A stretch of 63,239 bases of DNA from Candidatus Promineofilum glycogenicum. Its GTDB lineage: Bacteria; Chloroflexota; Anaerolineae; Promineifilales; Promineifilaceae. The translations under genes and the position numbers were made by a program. How positions within the stretch are numbered: the stretch's first letter is position 1; each line of letters begins with the position of its first letter. The notes below the pieces were generated by a model. That model was not told where the DNA came from. It did not search any database and saw only the letters and a list, made by a program, of their open reading frames with translations. Positions 16,923-25,523 of this stretch are shown in pieces. Where the stretch lies: assembly GCA_016707605.1 (NCBI GenBank), contig JADJHJ010000022.1:1-63239 (forward strand). The letters are read 5' to 3'.

Positions 16923-18476
16923 GTGAGAGACGATTATCCGGTTCAACAGCAGACAATCTACTGGGCGCCGCCCAAACCACGGCGCGGCCGGCGTGCCCTG
17001 CTGGCCCTGCTGCTCCTGGCCCTGTTCGCGCTGACCGTCGTCGCCGGGGTCGTCGGCGGCGGGCTGCTCTACGTCTACAGCCGTGGGCGCATCCTGCCCG
17101 GCGTCACCGCGCTGGGCGTGCCTCTGGGCGGCCAGACGCCGGCCGAAGCCGCCGCCGCGCTCAGCGCCCGCTGGGATGAGCAGTCGGTGACGCTGAGCGA
17201 CGGCGCGCAGAACTGGGTGCTGCGTCCCGGCGAACTGGGCATGAGCCTCGACGCCGCGGCCACGGCCCAGGCGGCGGCGCTCAAGGGGCGCTCCTTTGAC
17301 GGCCTGCGCGCCCTACCGGCCGCGGGCGCGGGCTGGTTTACCGTCGCCCCGGTGTGGGCCTATGACGCCGCCACGGCCGAGCGCACGCTGGCCCAGATCG
17401 CCCCGCAACTGGCCGTCGCCCCGACCAACGCCACCGTCCGCGTGGCCGGCGGCCGGGCCGAGGCCGTGCCCGCCGTCGAGGGGCGCGAACTGGACACGGC
17501 GGCGACGTTGGCCGCGCTGGCCGCCGATCCGGCGCGGGTGCTGATGGACGGCCAACTGCCGCTGGTGACGCGCCCCGTGCCGGCGGCGGTGCAGGACGTG
17601 TCGGCCGCCGTCGACGAGGCCAACCGGCTGTTGACCCACACCGTCACCCTGGAAGCGTATGACCCGTTGCGCGACGAGCGCTTCAGTTGGGCCATCGCCC
17701 CGCAAGTGTGGAGCGAGTGGCTGCGGCTGAGCATCGACCCCGCCGCGCCGACCGCGTATGGCTGGGCGCTCGACCAGCAGATCGCCGCCGCCTACCTGGA
17801 CACGCTGGAAGCGGAGATGGGCGACGGCCGCACGCTGAGCGAAGAGGAGACGCCGGCCGCCCTCAGCGCCGCCATCCAGGCCCAGCAGCCGACGGCCGCG
17901 GCCCGCGTCTACCACCCGGAGAGCCGCCACGTCGTCCAGTCGGGCGAGACGCTGTCGAGCATCGGCTACGACAGCGGCATCCCCTACCCGTGGATTCAGC
18001 AGGCCAACCCCGGCGTCGAGTCGCTCAGCGTGGGGCAGGAGATCGTCATCCCGTCGCCCGACGCGCTGCTGCCGCTGCCGCCGGTGCCCGGCAAGCGCAT
18101 CGTCGTCAGCATCAGCGAGCAGCGGGCGCGGGTCTATGAAAACGGGCAACTGAAGTGGGATTGGCCGGCCAGCACGGGCATCGACAGCAGCCCCACCGCG
18201 CCAGGCATCTTCCAGATTCAATCCCACGAGCCGAACGCCTACGCCGGCAACTGGGATCTGTGGATGCCGTCGTTCATGGGCATCTATCGCCCCGTGCCCA
18301 CGTCGGAGTTCATGAACGGCTTCCACGGCTTCCCGACGCGCGGGCGCGCCCAACTGCTGTGGACGGGCGACCTGGGCCACCAGGTCACCTATGGCTGCAT
18401 CCTGCTCAGTTCGGAGAACGCGCAGTTGCTCTATGACTGGGCGGAAGAGGGTGTTGTCGTCGAAGTCCAGCGGTAG
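16923..18476 (+). CDS. Membrane-anchored L,D-transpeptidase with peptidoglycan-binding and LysM domains
   Basis: A 517-residue protein from GTG 16923 (TTGAGGAC upstream); an ATG at 16878 gives 15 more residues but no better ribosome site. Order: short cytoplasmic tail, one membrane helix (residues about 25-50), tandem PG_binding_4-type repeats (LGVPLGGQTPAEAAAAL; residues 60-330), a LysM (HVVQSGETLSSIGYDSGIP; about 345-390), and a YkuD catalytic domain (KRIVVSISEQRARVYENG onward) ending with HGFP...TYGCILLS. Cys492 is the nucleophile and the preceding HG histidine its partner. It makes 3-3 cross-links or attaches proteins to peptidoglycan outside the membrane. The presence of such an enzyme argues for a peptidoglycan wall. 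Confidence 0.9.
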   Translation: MRDDYPVQQQTIYWAPPKPRRGRRALLALLLLALFALTVVAGVVGGGLLYVYSRGRILPGVTALGVPLGGQTPAEAAAALSARWDEQSVTLSDGAQNWVLRPGELGMSLDAAATAQAAALKGRSFDGLRALPAAGAGWFTVAPVWAYDAATAERTLAQIAPQLAVAPTNATVRVAGGRAEAVPAVEGRELDTAATLAALAADPARVLMDGQLPLVTRPVPAAVQDVSAAVDEANRLLTHTVTLEAYDPLRDERFSWAIAPQVWSEWLRLSIDPAAPTAYGWALDQQIAAAYLDTLEAEMGDGRTLSEEETPAALSAAIQAQQPTAAARVYHPESRHVVQSGETLSSIGYDSGIPYPWIQQANPGVESLSVGQEIVIPSPDALLPLPPVPGKRIVVSISEQRARVYENGQLKWDWPASTGIDSSPTAPGIFQIQSHEPNAYAGNWDLWMPSFMGIYRPVPTSEFMNGFHGFPTRGRAQLLWTGDLGHQVTYGCILLSSENAQLLYDWAEEGVVVEVQR

Positions 18477-18489
18477 ATCAAACCATTGC

Positions 18490-19026
18490 AATAAGTTACA
18501 AATCGACGTGCGCATCAAAGACGAGGGCGTTGTCCATAGCGGCCTCATTCGCTTTCGTGGCCTGCTCTATGAACTGGGGCAGCCCGCGCAGCGCGACGAG
18601 ACGCTGCTGATTAAGGTAGAAGTAGACACGCGGCCGCCGGCCGGCGCGGGTCTGGAAACGACGGTCGTGCGACGCTACGAGTTGCTTCGCCTGCAACACC
18701 ACGACCGCGCTTCACTACTCAGCGGCAAGCTCCACGCCATCCTGCAACGGCCGTATGCCAAAGGGCGCGACCTCTACGACCTGCTCTGGTATCTGGCCGC
18801 GCCCGACTGGCCGCCGCCCAATCTGGTCATGCTCAACAACGCCCTGGCCCAGACCGGTTGGTTGGGCGGAACGCTGACGGCCGGCAACTGGCGCGACGCC
18901 GTCTATACGCGCTTGCAGCAGCTTGACTGGGCGGCCGTTGTCGCCGACGTTCAGTCGTTCCTGATCGAAAGCCACCAGGCGGAGTGGCTAACGCGCGAGC
19001 AGTTGGCGCGCCTGCTCACTCGCTAG
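18490..19026 (+). pseudogene. AbiEii/AbiGii-type nucleotidyltransferase toxin, C-terminal remnant
   Basis: From about 18490 the frame reads KLQIDVRIKDEG, LIKVEVDTRPPAG, TTVVRRYELLRLQHHDRAS, LLSGKLHAILQRPYAKGRD and LYDLLWYLAAPDWPPPN, which is the second half of AbiEii-family proteins. The N-terminal nucleotidyltransferase half (GGTAL... and the DxD metal motif) is absent; upstream sequence in this frame is a shadow of the L,D-transpeptidase. No start codon with a ribosome site fits. The remnant therefore lost its catalytic end. AbiE systems inhibit growth during phage infection; no AbiEi-type antitoxin gene remains here. Confidence 0.7.
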
Positions 19027-19087
19027 GTCGTCCCCTGGTGATTGTGCTATCATCCCCCTGCCCGCCGTTCCAGCGGGCGGAGCGAGA

Positions 19088-20812
19088 ATGCCCGACCGCC
19101 GCCAACTCGAACAAGCCATCGCCGTGCAGGAGAGTCTGCGCGGCACAATCGACGACGCCATCCTCGACGCCACCCTCGACGCCCTGCGCCGCCAACTGGC
19201 CGCGCTGGAGCCGCCGCCGGCCGCGCGCCGCGTCCAGGCCACGCTGCTCTTCCTCGATCTGGCCGGCCACACCGGTCTCATCCAGGGGCTAGACCCGGAG
19301 GAGATCGTCGAGGTCATCGACCGGGCGCTGGCGCGGCTGGCCCAGCCGGTGCGGCGGCACGGCGGGCGCATTGTCCGCTATCAGGGTGACGGCTTCAAGG
19401 CCGCCTTTGGCCTGCCCACGGCCCAGGAGAACGACCCCGACCACGCCATCCGCGCCGCGCTGGAGATCGTCAACGAGGCGACGCGCATCGCCGCCGAACT
19501 GGAGGCCGAGCGCGGCCTGCCCGGCTTCCAGGTGCGGCTGGGCATCGACACCGGCCTGGTGCTCATCGGCGAAGGGGCCGAGGGCGAGGATTCGGTCACC
19601 GGCCTGCCGGTCAACCTGGCGGCGCGGCTGGAGGGGCTGGCCGAGCCGGGCACGGTGCTCATCTCCCACCACACCTACCAGCACGTGCGCGGCGTCTTCG
19701 ACATGCAGCCGCTGCCGCCCATCGCCGTGCGCGGCTTCCCCCAGCCGGTGGCCGTCTACCGCGTGTTGCGGCCCAAGGCGCGCTCCTTCCGCACGCGGCG
19801 GCGCGGCGTCGAGGGGGTGGAGACGCGCATGGTCGGCCGCGACGCCGAGATCGCCGTCCTGCAGAGCCACTTCTACGCCGTCATCGAAGAGAAGCAGGCG
19901 CGCTCGATGGTCATCGTCGGCGAGGCCGGGCTGGGCAAGTCGCGCCTGCTGTACGAGTTCGAGAACTGGGGCGACTTGCAGCCGGTCAACGTCCAGCTCT
20001 ACCGCGGTCGCGCCCGGCTGGAGACGCAGCACCTGCCCTTCGGCCTGCTGCGCGACGTGTTCGTCTTCCGCTGCGGCATCTACGACGACGACGCGCCGCC
20101 CACCGTGCGCGACAAGCTGGTGACCGGCTTTCGCAGCCTGCTGGGCGACGACGCGGCCGAGATGGCCGCCCATCGCGTCGGTCACTTGCTGGGCTACGAC
20201 TTCAGCGCCAGCCCCCACGTCCGGCCGCTGTTGGGCGACGCCCGCGCGCTGCGCCAGACGGCGCTGCAACACGTCGCCGCCTACTTCCGCGCCGCCACCG
20301 TCCGCGCCCCGCTGGTGCTGCTGCTGGAAGACCTGCACTGGGCCGACGACAGTTCGCTCGACGCCATCGGCTTCCTGCTGAGCGCATTGCGCGACCGGCC
20401 GCTGCTGGTCGTTGGCGCGGCGCGGCCGTCGCTCTACGAACGCCGCCCGGAGTGGCTGGCCGACCGCCCCGCCCACCGCCGCCTCGACCTGAGCCTGCTG
20501 GCCGACGACGCCAGTGGCCAACTGGTGGCCGAAATCCTGCAAAAAGCCGGCCCTGTGCCCGACCGCCTGCGCGATCTGATCGTCAGCCGCGCCGAGGGCA
20601 ATCCGTTCTACGTCGAAGAGCTGATTAAGATGCTCATTGAGCAGGGAGTCATCGAGAGGAGCGGGGGGGCAGGGGAGCAGGGGAGCAGGGAGAAAGAGAT
20701 CACCCCCGCTCCCCTGCCCCCCGCTCCCCTGCGGCCAATCTGGAGCTTCGCGAGGAGAGTTGGCAAATCCACCTCGACCGCCTCGACGCCGTCCACGTGC
20801 CGGCGACGCTGA
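19088..20812 (+). CDS. Class III adenylate/guanylate cyclase-AAA ATPase-TPR regulator, N-terminal part (frameshifted)
   Basis: ATG 19088 follows GGAGCGAGA. Residues 50-215 form a class III nucleotidyl cyclase domain: LLFLDLAGHTGLIQG and RYQGDGFKAAFGLP carry the two metal aspartates, and RLGIDTGLVLIGE and LPVNLAARLEGL follow. Residues 245-530 are an AAA/STAND-like ATPase with Walker A VGEAGLGKSRLLYE and Walker B LLLLEDLHWADDSS. After NPFYVEELIKMLIEQGVIER the reading runs into the GGGGAGCA hairpin (20658-20734) and loses frame; the last 50 residues are not native. The same polypeptide resumes at 20740-20797 as ANLELREESWQIHLDRLDAVHVP in another frame. Either the insertion or one missing G in the seven-G run caused the break. 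Confidence 0.85.
   Translation: MPDRRQLEQAIAVQESLRGTIDDAILDATLDALRRQLAALEPPPAARRVQATLLFLDLAGHTGLIQGLDPEEIVEVIDRALARLAQPVRRHGGRIVRYQGDGFKAAFGLPTAQENDPDHAIRAALEIVNEATRIAAELEAERGLPGFQVRLGIDTGLVLIGEGAEGEDSVTGLPVNLAARLEGLAEPGTVLISHHTYQHVRGVFDMQPLPPIAVRGFPQPVAVYRVLRPKARSFRTRRRGVEGVETRMVGRDAEIAVLQSHFYAVIEEKQARSMVIVGEAGLGKSRLLYEFENWGDLQPVNVQLYRGRARLETQHLPFGLLRDVFVFRCGIYDDDAPPTVRDKLVTGFRSLLGDDAAEMAAHRVGHLLGYDFSASPHVRPLLGDARALRQTALQHVAAYFRAATVRAPLVLLLEDLHWADDSSLDAIGFLLSALRDRPLLVVGAARPSLYERRPEWLADRPAHRRLDLSLLADDASGQLVAEILQKAGPVPDRLRDLIVSRAEGNPFYVEELIKMLIEQGVIERSGGAGEQGSREKEITPAPLPPAPLRPIWSFARRVGKSTSTASTPSTCRRR
20658..20734. repeat. Hairpin repeat with GGGGAGCA words, inside the cyclase gene
   Basis: The left arm repeats GGGGAGCAGGGGAGCAGGG; the right arm has CCCGCTCCCCTGCCCCCCGCTCCCCTGC. 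A related copy lies in-frame in the ABC transporter gene at 33859-33940. Confidence 0.8.
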
Positions 20813-22599
20813 CCGGCGTCTTGCAGGCCCGGCTCGACAGCCTGCCGGCCGCCGAGCGCGAGACGCTGCAACGGGCGTCGGTCGTCGGCCGCCTCTTCTG
20901 GGACGCGGCCGTGGTCTACGTCGGCGACGACGATCCGGCGTCCGTCGCCTCCATCTGGCCGGCGCTGGGCCGCCGCGAACTGGTCTACCCGCGCGAAGAG
21001 ACGGCCTTCGAGGGCACGCGCGAATACGTCTTCAAGCACGCCCTGCTGCGCGACGTGACCTACGAGAGCGTGCTGCTGCGGCGGCGGCGCGACTACCATC
21101 GCCGCGCCGCCGAATGGCTGATCGCTGCCGGGGGCGACCGGGTGGATGAGTACGCCGATCTCATCGCCGCCCACTACGCCGCTGCCGGCGACGCTGCGAC
21201 CGAGGCCCACTGGCAGACGCGGGCCGGCAAGCACGCCGCCGCCCGCTTCGCCATGCCCGAGGCCGAGCGAGCCATCAGCCGGGCGCTGGCCCTGCTGCCG
21301 CCGGATGACACGGCGACGCGCTATGAGTTGTTGCTGGAGCGCGAGGCGATCTACCAACTTCAGGCCCGGCGCGACTTGCAGGCGGCCGACCTGGCCACCC
21401 TGGCCGAGCTGGCCGCCGAACGGGATGACCCCACCTGGTCGTCCGAAGTCGCGCTGCGCTACGCCACCTTATACAACTTCACCGGCGACTACCCGGCGTC
21501 GCTGGAGGCGGCGCGCGCGGCCGAACAGTGGGCCATCGCCGCCAACGACGTTCGGCGTCAGGCCAAGTGCCACCTGCAGGCCGGGCAGGCCCGCCGCGCC
21601 CGCGGTGACTACAACGCCGCGTATCGTGATCTGAAGCTGGCGCTCGACCTGGCCCGCCGCGCCGCCGCGCGCGACGTGGAGGCCGAGGCGTTGCGCGCTC
21701 TGGGCGTGACGGCTCAGGAACAGGGCGACCCCACCGGCCAGTTTGAGTCGTTCATGCAGGCGTTGGCTCTGGCCCGCGAGGTGGGCGACCGGCGCAGCGA
21801 GCGGCGCACGCTCAACAGCCTGGGCGTCATGGAAGAGAACCGCGGCAACTATGAGGCGGCGCGGGCTTACTTTGAGGAGTCGCTGGCCCTCGGCCGGGCC
21901 ATTGGCGACCGCACCGGCATCGGCACCGTCCTGGGCAACCTGGGCGTCACGGTCATGGATACCGGCGACCTGGCCGGCGCGCGCGCTTACTTCGAAGAGG
22001 CGGAGGAGATCGCCCGCGAGTCGGGCGACACGCTGGGCGTGGGCATCTGGCTGCTCAACCTGGCCTTTGTCGTCGCCATCGAGGGGGACACCGACAGCGC
22101 TCTGGGCTATTACGCCGAGGCGCGGGGTGTATTCGAGGAGGTGGGCGACCGCTCCTCGCAGGGCTACGTGCTCAATAGCGTGGGGCGCGTATTGCTCGAA
22201 GACGGCCGCGCGGCCGAGGCGGTCGCCCCGCTGCGGCAGGCCGTCACCCTCCGCGACGAGCTGGCCCAGCGCCACCTGCTGGCCGAGAGCCGCCTGCTGC
22301 TGGCCGAGGCGCTGGCCGAATGCGGTGACGTGCCGGCGGCCCTGGCGCTATTGGAAGAGGCTTTGCCCACGTTGGACTCGACCGGGCTGGAGACGAATGA
22401 GGATACCCAGCGCGGCCTGTGGGCCGCCTACCGTGTGCTGACCGCCGCCAACGACGACCGCGCCGCGGCCACGCTCAACCGGTTGCACGACGAGATCGAA
22501 GCGACGGCCGCCCGCCTGCCCGCCGGCGTGCGGCAACGTTACCGCGAGATGCTGCCCTTTAAGCGGGAGGCGATTAGGCTTTGGCTTCTTAACAAATAG
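20797..22599 (+). CDS. C-terminal part of the cyclase-ATPase-TPR regulator (TPR region)
   Basis: This frame really begins upstream of the GTG at 20797, because VPATLTGVLQARLDSLPAAERETLQRASVVGR directly continues the ATPase arm of the preceding frame. It holds the end of the ATPase's winged-helix-like part (FKHALLRDVTYESVLLRRRRDYHRRAAEWL) and then eight or more tetratricopeptide repeats (for example NSLGVMEENRGNYEAARAYFEESLAL and NLGVTVMDTGDLAGARAYFEEAE). The TPRs probably bind a partner that controls cyclase output. In an intact gene, 19088-22599 would encode about 1170 residues, the usual size of this protein class. Expression as a separate protein is doubtful. Confidence 0.82.
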   Translation: MPATLTGVLQARLDSLPAAERETLQRASVVGRLFWDAAVVYVGDDDPASVASIWPALGRRELVYPREETAFEGTREYVFKHALLRDVTYESVLLRRRRDYHRRAAEWLIAAGGDRVDEYADLIAAHYAAAGDAATEAHWQTRAGKHAAARFAMPEAERAISRALALLPPDDTATRYELLLEREAIYQLQARRDLQAADLATLAELAAERDDPTWSSEVALRYATLYNFTGDYPASLEAARAAEQWAIAANDVRRQAKCHLQAGQARRARGDYNAAYRDLKLALDLARRAAARDVEAEALRALGVTAQEQGDPTGQFESFMQALALAREVGDRRSERRTLNSLGVMEENRGNYEAARAYFEESLALGRAIGDRTGIGTVLGNLGVTVMDTGDLAGARAYFEEAEEIARESGDTLGVGIWLLNLAFVVAIEGDTDSALGYYAEARGVFEEVGDRSSQGYVLNSVGRVLLEDGRAAEAVAPLRQAVTLRDELAQRHLLAESRLLLAEALAECGDVPAALALLEEALPTLDSTGLETNEDTQRGLWAAYRVLTAANDDRAAATLNRLHDEIEATAARLPAGVRQRYREMLPFKREAIRLWLLNK

Positions 22600-22623
22600 A
22601 TGACGCCGCGTTACAGTGAGCCA

Positions 22624-22652
22624 TTGACAGGTGAACGAACTTGCCTAATAAT
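22624..22652 (+). promoter_or_regulatory. Promoter of the toxin-antitoxin operon
   Basis: A perfect TTGACA (22624-22629) and, after 16-17 bases, TAATAAT (22646-22652). The start would fall at about 22658-22660, inside the double palindrome. Confidence 0.7.
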
Positions 22653-22678
22653 ATGACTACAGTCATGACTATGGTCAT
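22653..22678 (+). promoter_or_regulatory. Double palindromic operator for toxin-antitoxin autoregulation
   Basis: ATGACTACAGTCAT (22653-22666) and ATGACTATGGTCAT (22665-22678) are two adjoining palindromes sharing AT, with a 12-base period. They begin directly after the -10 box and end 15 bases before the antitoxin start, as expected for operators bound cooperatively by a Phd/YefM-type antitoxin. Confidence 0.7.
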
Positions 22679-22693
22679 ATGAGGTGGCAAATC

Positions 22694-22927
22694 ATGGAAA
22701 AGACGATCTCAAAGAGCAAATTGAAAGCGACGATGCTCGAAGTATTCCGCGAGTTGGAAGCGACCGGCGGCGAATTGATCGTAACTGAGCACGGCCGACC
22801 CGTGTTGAAGGTCATTCCAATTCGACCCAAACTATCTGTACAGGATGTTTTTGGCGATGTGCAAGGACAACTTGAGTTCCTGGAAGACATGAACGCGCCA
22901 ACCATCGACGAGTGGAGCGAAGTATAA
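22694..22927 (+). CDS. Phd/YefM-family antitoxin
   Basis: A 77-residue protein. ATG 22694 is chosen because GAGGTGG lies eight bases upstream; an ATG at 22679 would add RWQI only. The N-terminal half (KTISKSKLKATMLEVFRELEATGGELIVTEHGRPVLKVIPI) has the Phd/YefM DNA-binding dimer pattern, with the TEHGRPV turn. The acidic C-terminal tail (LEFLEDMNAPTIDEWSEV) would wrap the toxin. It is less GC-rich than its neighbours, which suggests horizontal arrival. Its stop TAA directly touches the toxin ATG. Confidence 0.88.
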   Translation: MEKTISKSKLKATMLEVFRELEATGGELIVTEHGRPVLKVIPIRPKLSVQDVFGDVQGQLEFLEDMNAPTIDEWSEV

Positions 22928-23308
22928 ATGCTCGTTCTTGACACCTCAGCCCTGCTGATATGGACGCTGCGGGAAAACGACTTACCTCCTAAAGCGAAGC
23001 AGGCAATAGACGCTTCGGGCCACCTTTTTATCAGTTCGATTTCTATCTGGGAAATCGCCCTGAAGTATGTGCGCGGACGGCTCATGCTTCCCTATGACGC
23101 CTTTACGTATGCTCGACGGCTAGAGCTATTGCCAAATCTGGAGATCATTCCTGTTAATGTGGAGACTTGGCTTACTAATGTACGGTTGGATTGGGACAAT
23201 CGAGATCCTGCCGATCGCACGATTGTTGCTCTAGCGATGGAACTCAAATGCCCACTGGTAAGCAGTGATCGGAGCATGGCCGCTTTTTACCAACCAACTA
23301 TCTGGTAG
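22928..23308 (+). CDS. VapC-like PIN-domain toxin
   Basis: A 126-residue PIN nuclease. Acidic active-site residues are visible: LDTSAL (Asp5), SISIWEI (Glu), NRDPADRTIVA (Asp) and LVSSDRSM (Asp). This group, with LLWTL-type N-terminus and WEIALK, is usually paired with Phd/YefM antitoxins, as here. PIN toxins cut RNA, commonly tRNA or rRNA, to slow growth; the target is unknown. The ATG immediately follows the antitoxin stop, so translation is coupled. All four catalytic acids are present, so it looks functional. The base composition matches the antitoxin rather than the surrounding genes. Confidence 0.9.
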   Translation: MLVLDTSALLIWTLRENDLPPKAKQAIDASGHLFISSISIWEIALKYVRGRLMLPYDAFTYARRLELLPNLEIIPVNVETWLTNVRLDWDNRDPADRTIVALAMELKCPLVSSDRSMAAFYQPTIW

Positions 23309-23377
23309 GAATTGAGGCTATCGTCCGGTATAGGTTATCGAGTGGTGTGCCTTGGGAAATAAGGACTCTCACTGCGT

Positions 23378-25345
23378 ATGTCAATCTCTACCGTTGCCCC
23401 CTACGGCTCCTGGAAATCCCCCATCACCGCCGACCTGCTGCTGGGCGGCAGCGTCAATCTATCGCAGCCGCGGCTGGACGGCGACGATGTCTACTGGCTG
23501 GAGGGCCGCCCGGCAGAGCGCGGCCGGCAAGTGGTCGTCCGCCGCGCCGCCGATGGGACGACGGCCGACGTGACCCCGCCCGGCTTCAACGCCCGCACCC
23601 GCGTCCACGAGTACGGTGGCGGCGACTATGCCGTTCATGATGGCGTGGTCACCTTCGCCAACGACGCCGACCAGCGCCTCTACGTCCAGCGGCCGGGCCA
23701 AGCGCCGCAACCGCTGACGGCCGAGAGCCAGTCGCGCTACGCCGACATGCAGATCGATGCCGCCCGCGGCCGGCTGTTGGCCGTCCGCGAAGACCACAGC
23801 GGCCCCGGCGAGGCGGTCAACAGCCTCGTCGCCATCGCTCTTGATGATGGCGCGATAATTACGCTGGCCGCGGGCAACGATTTCTACAGCAGCCCGCGCC
23901 TCAGCCCCGACGGCCGCCGCCTGGCCTGGCTGACCTGGAACCACCCCAATATGCCCTGGGACGGCACCGAGCTATGGCTGGCCGAACTGGACGGCGACGG
24001 CATGCCGCGCGACGCCCGCCGCGTGGCCGGCGGCCCGGCCGAGTCCATCTTCCAGCCCGAATGGTCGCCGCCCGGCGCGGGCGACGGCGGCGCGCTGCAC
24101 TTCGTCTCCGACCGCAGCGGCTGGTGGAACCTCTACCGGCTGGGCGACGATGGGACGGGGGCAGACGTTCCGCCGGAACGTCTCTACGCAATGGCGGCCG
24201 AGTTCGGGCAGCCGCAATGGGTCTTCGGCCTGTCCACCTACGCCTTCCTCAACGCCGACACGATCATCTGCACCTATACCGTGGACGGCCGGCGCTTCAT
24301 GGCCCTGCTGGACACCCTGAGCGGCCAGTTGCGCCCGCTGGACGTGGCCCACGCCGGGACGATGCTGGACGCTGCCGGCGGGTGGGCCGTCTACGTTGGC
24401 GCGTCGCCCACCGCCGCAGCGGCAGTGGTGCGGCTCGATCTGAGCGGTGGCCGCCTCGGCGCGGTTGAGGTTCTGCGTCACTCGACGGAGTTCGCCGTTG
24501 ACGAGGCGTATCTGTCCATCGCCGAGCCGGTCGAGTTCCCCACCGAGGGCGGGCTGACGGCCCACGGCTACTTCTACGCGCCGCGCAACCGCGACTACGC
24601 CGCGCCGGCGGGCGAGTTGCCGCCGCTGATCGTCACCAGCCACGGCGGGCCGACCAGCGCCACCACCGGCGACCTGAGCCTGAGCCGGCAGTACTGGACC
24701 AGCCGCGGCTTCGCCATCCTCGACGTGAACTACGGCGGCAGCACCGGCTACGGCCGCGCCTACCGCGAGCGGCTGGCCGACAACTGGGGCGTGGTAGACG
24801 TGGACGATTGCATCAACGGCGCGCGCCGGCTGGTGGAACAGGGGCGGGTCGATGGCGAACGGCTCATCATCCGCGGCGGCAGCGCCGGCGGCTACACCAC
24901 CCTGCGGGCCATCACCGCCCATCGCGTCTTCAAGGCCGCGGCCAGCTACTACGGCATCAGCGACGCCGAGGCGCTGGCTAAGGACACGCACAAGTTCGAG
25001 TCGCGCTACTCCGACAAGCTGATCGGCCCCTACCCGGCGCGGCGCGATCTCTACGTCAAGCGCTCCCCCCTCCACGTCGCCAATGACTGTAGCGCGGCGC
25101 TCATCCTCTTCCAGGGGTTGGAGGACAAGGTGGTGCCGCCCGACCAGTCGGAGGCGATGTTCATCGCCGCGCGCAACAAGGAGTTGCCCGTGGCCTACGT
25201 CGCCTTTGAGGGCGAGGGGCACGGCTTCCGCCAGGCGGCCAACATCAAGCGGGCGATGGAGAACGAGCTGTACTTCTACGGCCGCGTCTTTGGCTTCGAG
25301 CCGGGGGAGCCGCTGGAGCCGGTCGAGATCGAGAACCTGCCTTAA
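23378..25345 (+). CDS. S9 family serine peptidase (prolyl oligopeptidase type)
   Basis: A 655-residue cytoplasmic peptidase. The N-terminal two-thirds form a beta-propeller with WD-like and TolB-like blades (FYSSPRLSPDGRRLAWLTWN; FVSDRSGWWNLYRL). The C-terminal alpha/beta hydrolase has the dipeptidyl-peptidase-like start PLIVTSHGGPTSA and DVNYGGSTGYGRAYRE. The triad is Ser502 in IRGGSAGGYTT, Asp583 in GLEDKVVPPDQ and His615 in EGEGHGFRQ. It resembles bacterial acylaminoacyl peptidase or dipeptidyl peptidase proteins, which cut short peptides; the specificity is not readable. There is no signal peptide. A hairpin repeat follows the stop within five bases. Confidence 0.92.
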   Translation: MSISTVAPYGSWKSPITADLLLGGSVNLSQPRLDGDDVYWLEGRPAERGRQVVVRRAADGTTADVTPPGFNARTRVHEYGGGDYAVHDGVVTFANDADQRLYVQRPGQAPQPLTAESQSRYADMQIDAARGRLLAVREDHSGPGEAVNSLVAIALDDGAIITLAAGNDFYSSPRLSPDGRRLAWLTWNHPNMPWDGTELWLAELDGDGMPRDARRVAGGPAESIFQPEWSPPGAGDGGALHFVSDRSGWWNLYRLGDDGTGADVPPERLYAMAAEFGQPQWVFGLSTYAFLNADTIICTYTVDGRRFMALLDTLSGQLRPLDVAHAGTMLDAAGGWAVYVGASPTAAAAVVRLDLSGGRLGAVEVLRHSTEFAVDEAYLSIAEPVEFPTEGGLTAHGYFYAPRNRDYAAPAGELPPLIVTSHGGPTSATTGDLSLSRQYWTSRGFAILDVNYGGSTGYGRAYRERLADNWGVVDVDDCINGARRLVEQGRVDGERLIIRGGSAGGYTTLRAITAHRVFKAAASYYGISDAEALAKDTHKFESRYSDKLIGPYPARRDLYVKRSPLHVANDCSAALILFQGLEDKVVPPDQSEAMFIAARNKELPVAYVAFEGEGHGFRQAANIKRAMENELYFYGRVFGFEPGEPLEPVEIENLP

Positions 25346-25349
25346 GAGG

Positions 25350-25517
25350 AAGAAACCACAGATTACACAGATTTCACAGATTAAAGAAGGGTAATCCGCA
25401 GATTGGGCAGATTTCAGAAGCAAGAGAATTGAATTTCTTTTCTTCAGGAATCTGCTAAATCTGCCCAATCTGCGGATTATTTCTCTTAATCTGTGAAATC
25501 TGCGTAATCTGTGGTTT
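25350..25517. repeat. Large nested hairpin repeat, CACAGATT/CGCAGATT family, copy 1
   Basis: AAACCACAGATTACACAGATT at the left is mirrored at the right by AATCTGCGTAATCTGTGGTTT. Inner words AATCCGCAGATTGGGCAGATT and AATCTGCCCAATCTGCGGATT also pair. It lies between convergent genes. Related copies are at 48072 and 62948. Confidence 0.9.
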
Positions 25518-25523
25518 CTTCTC

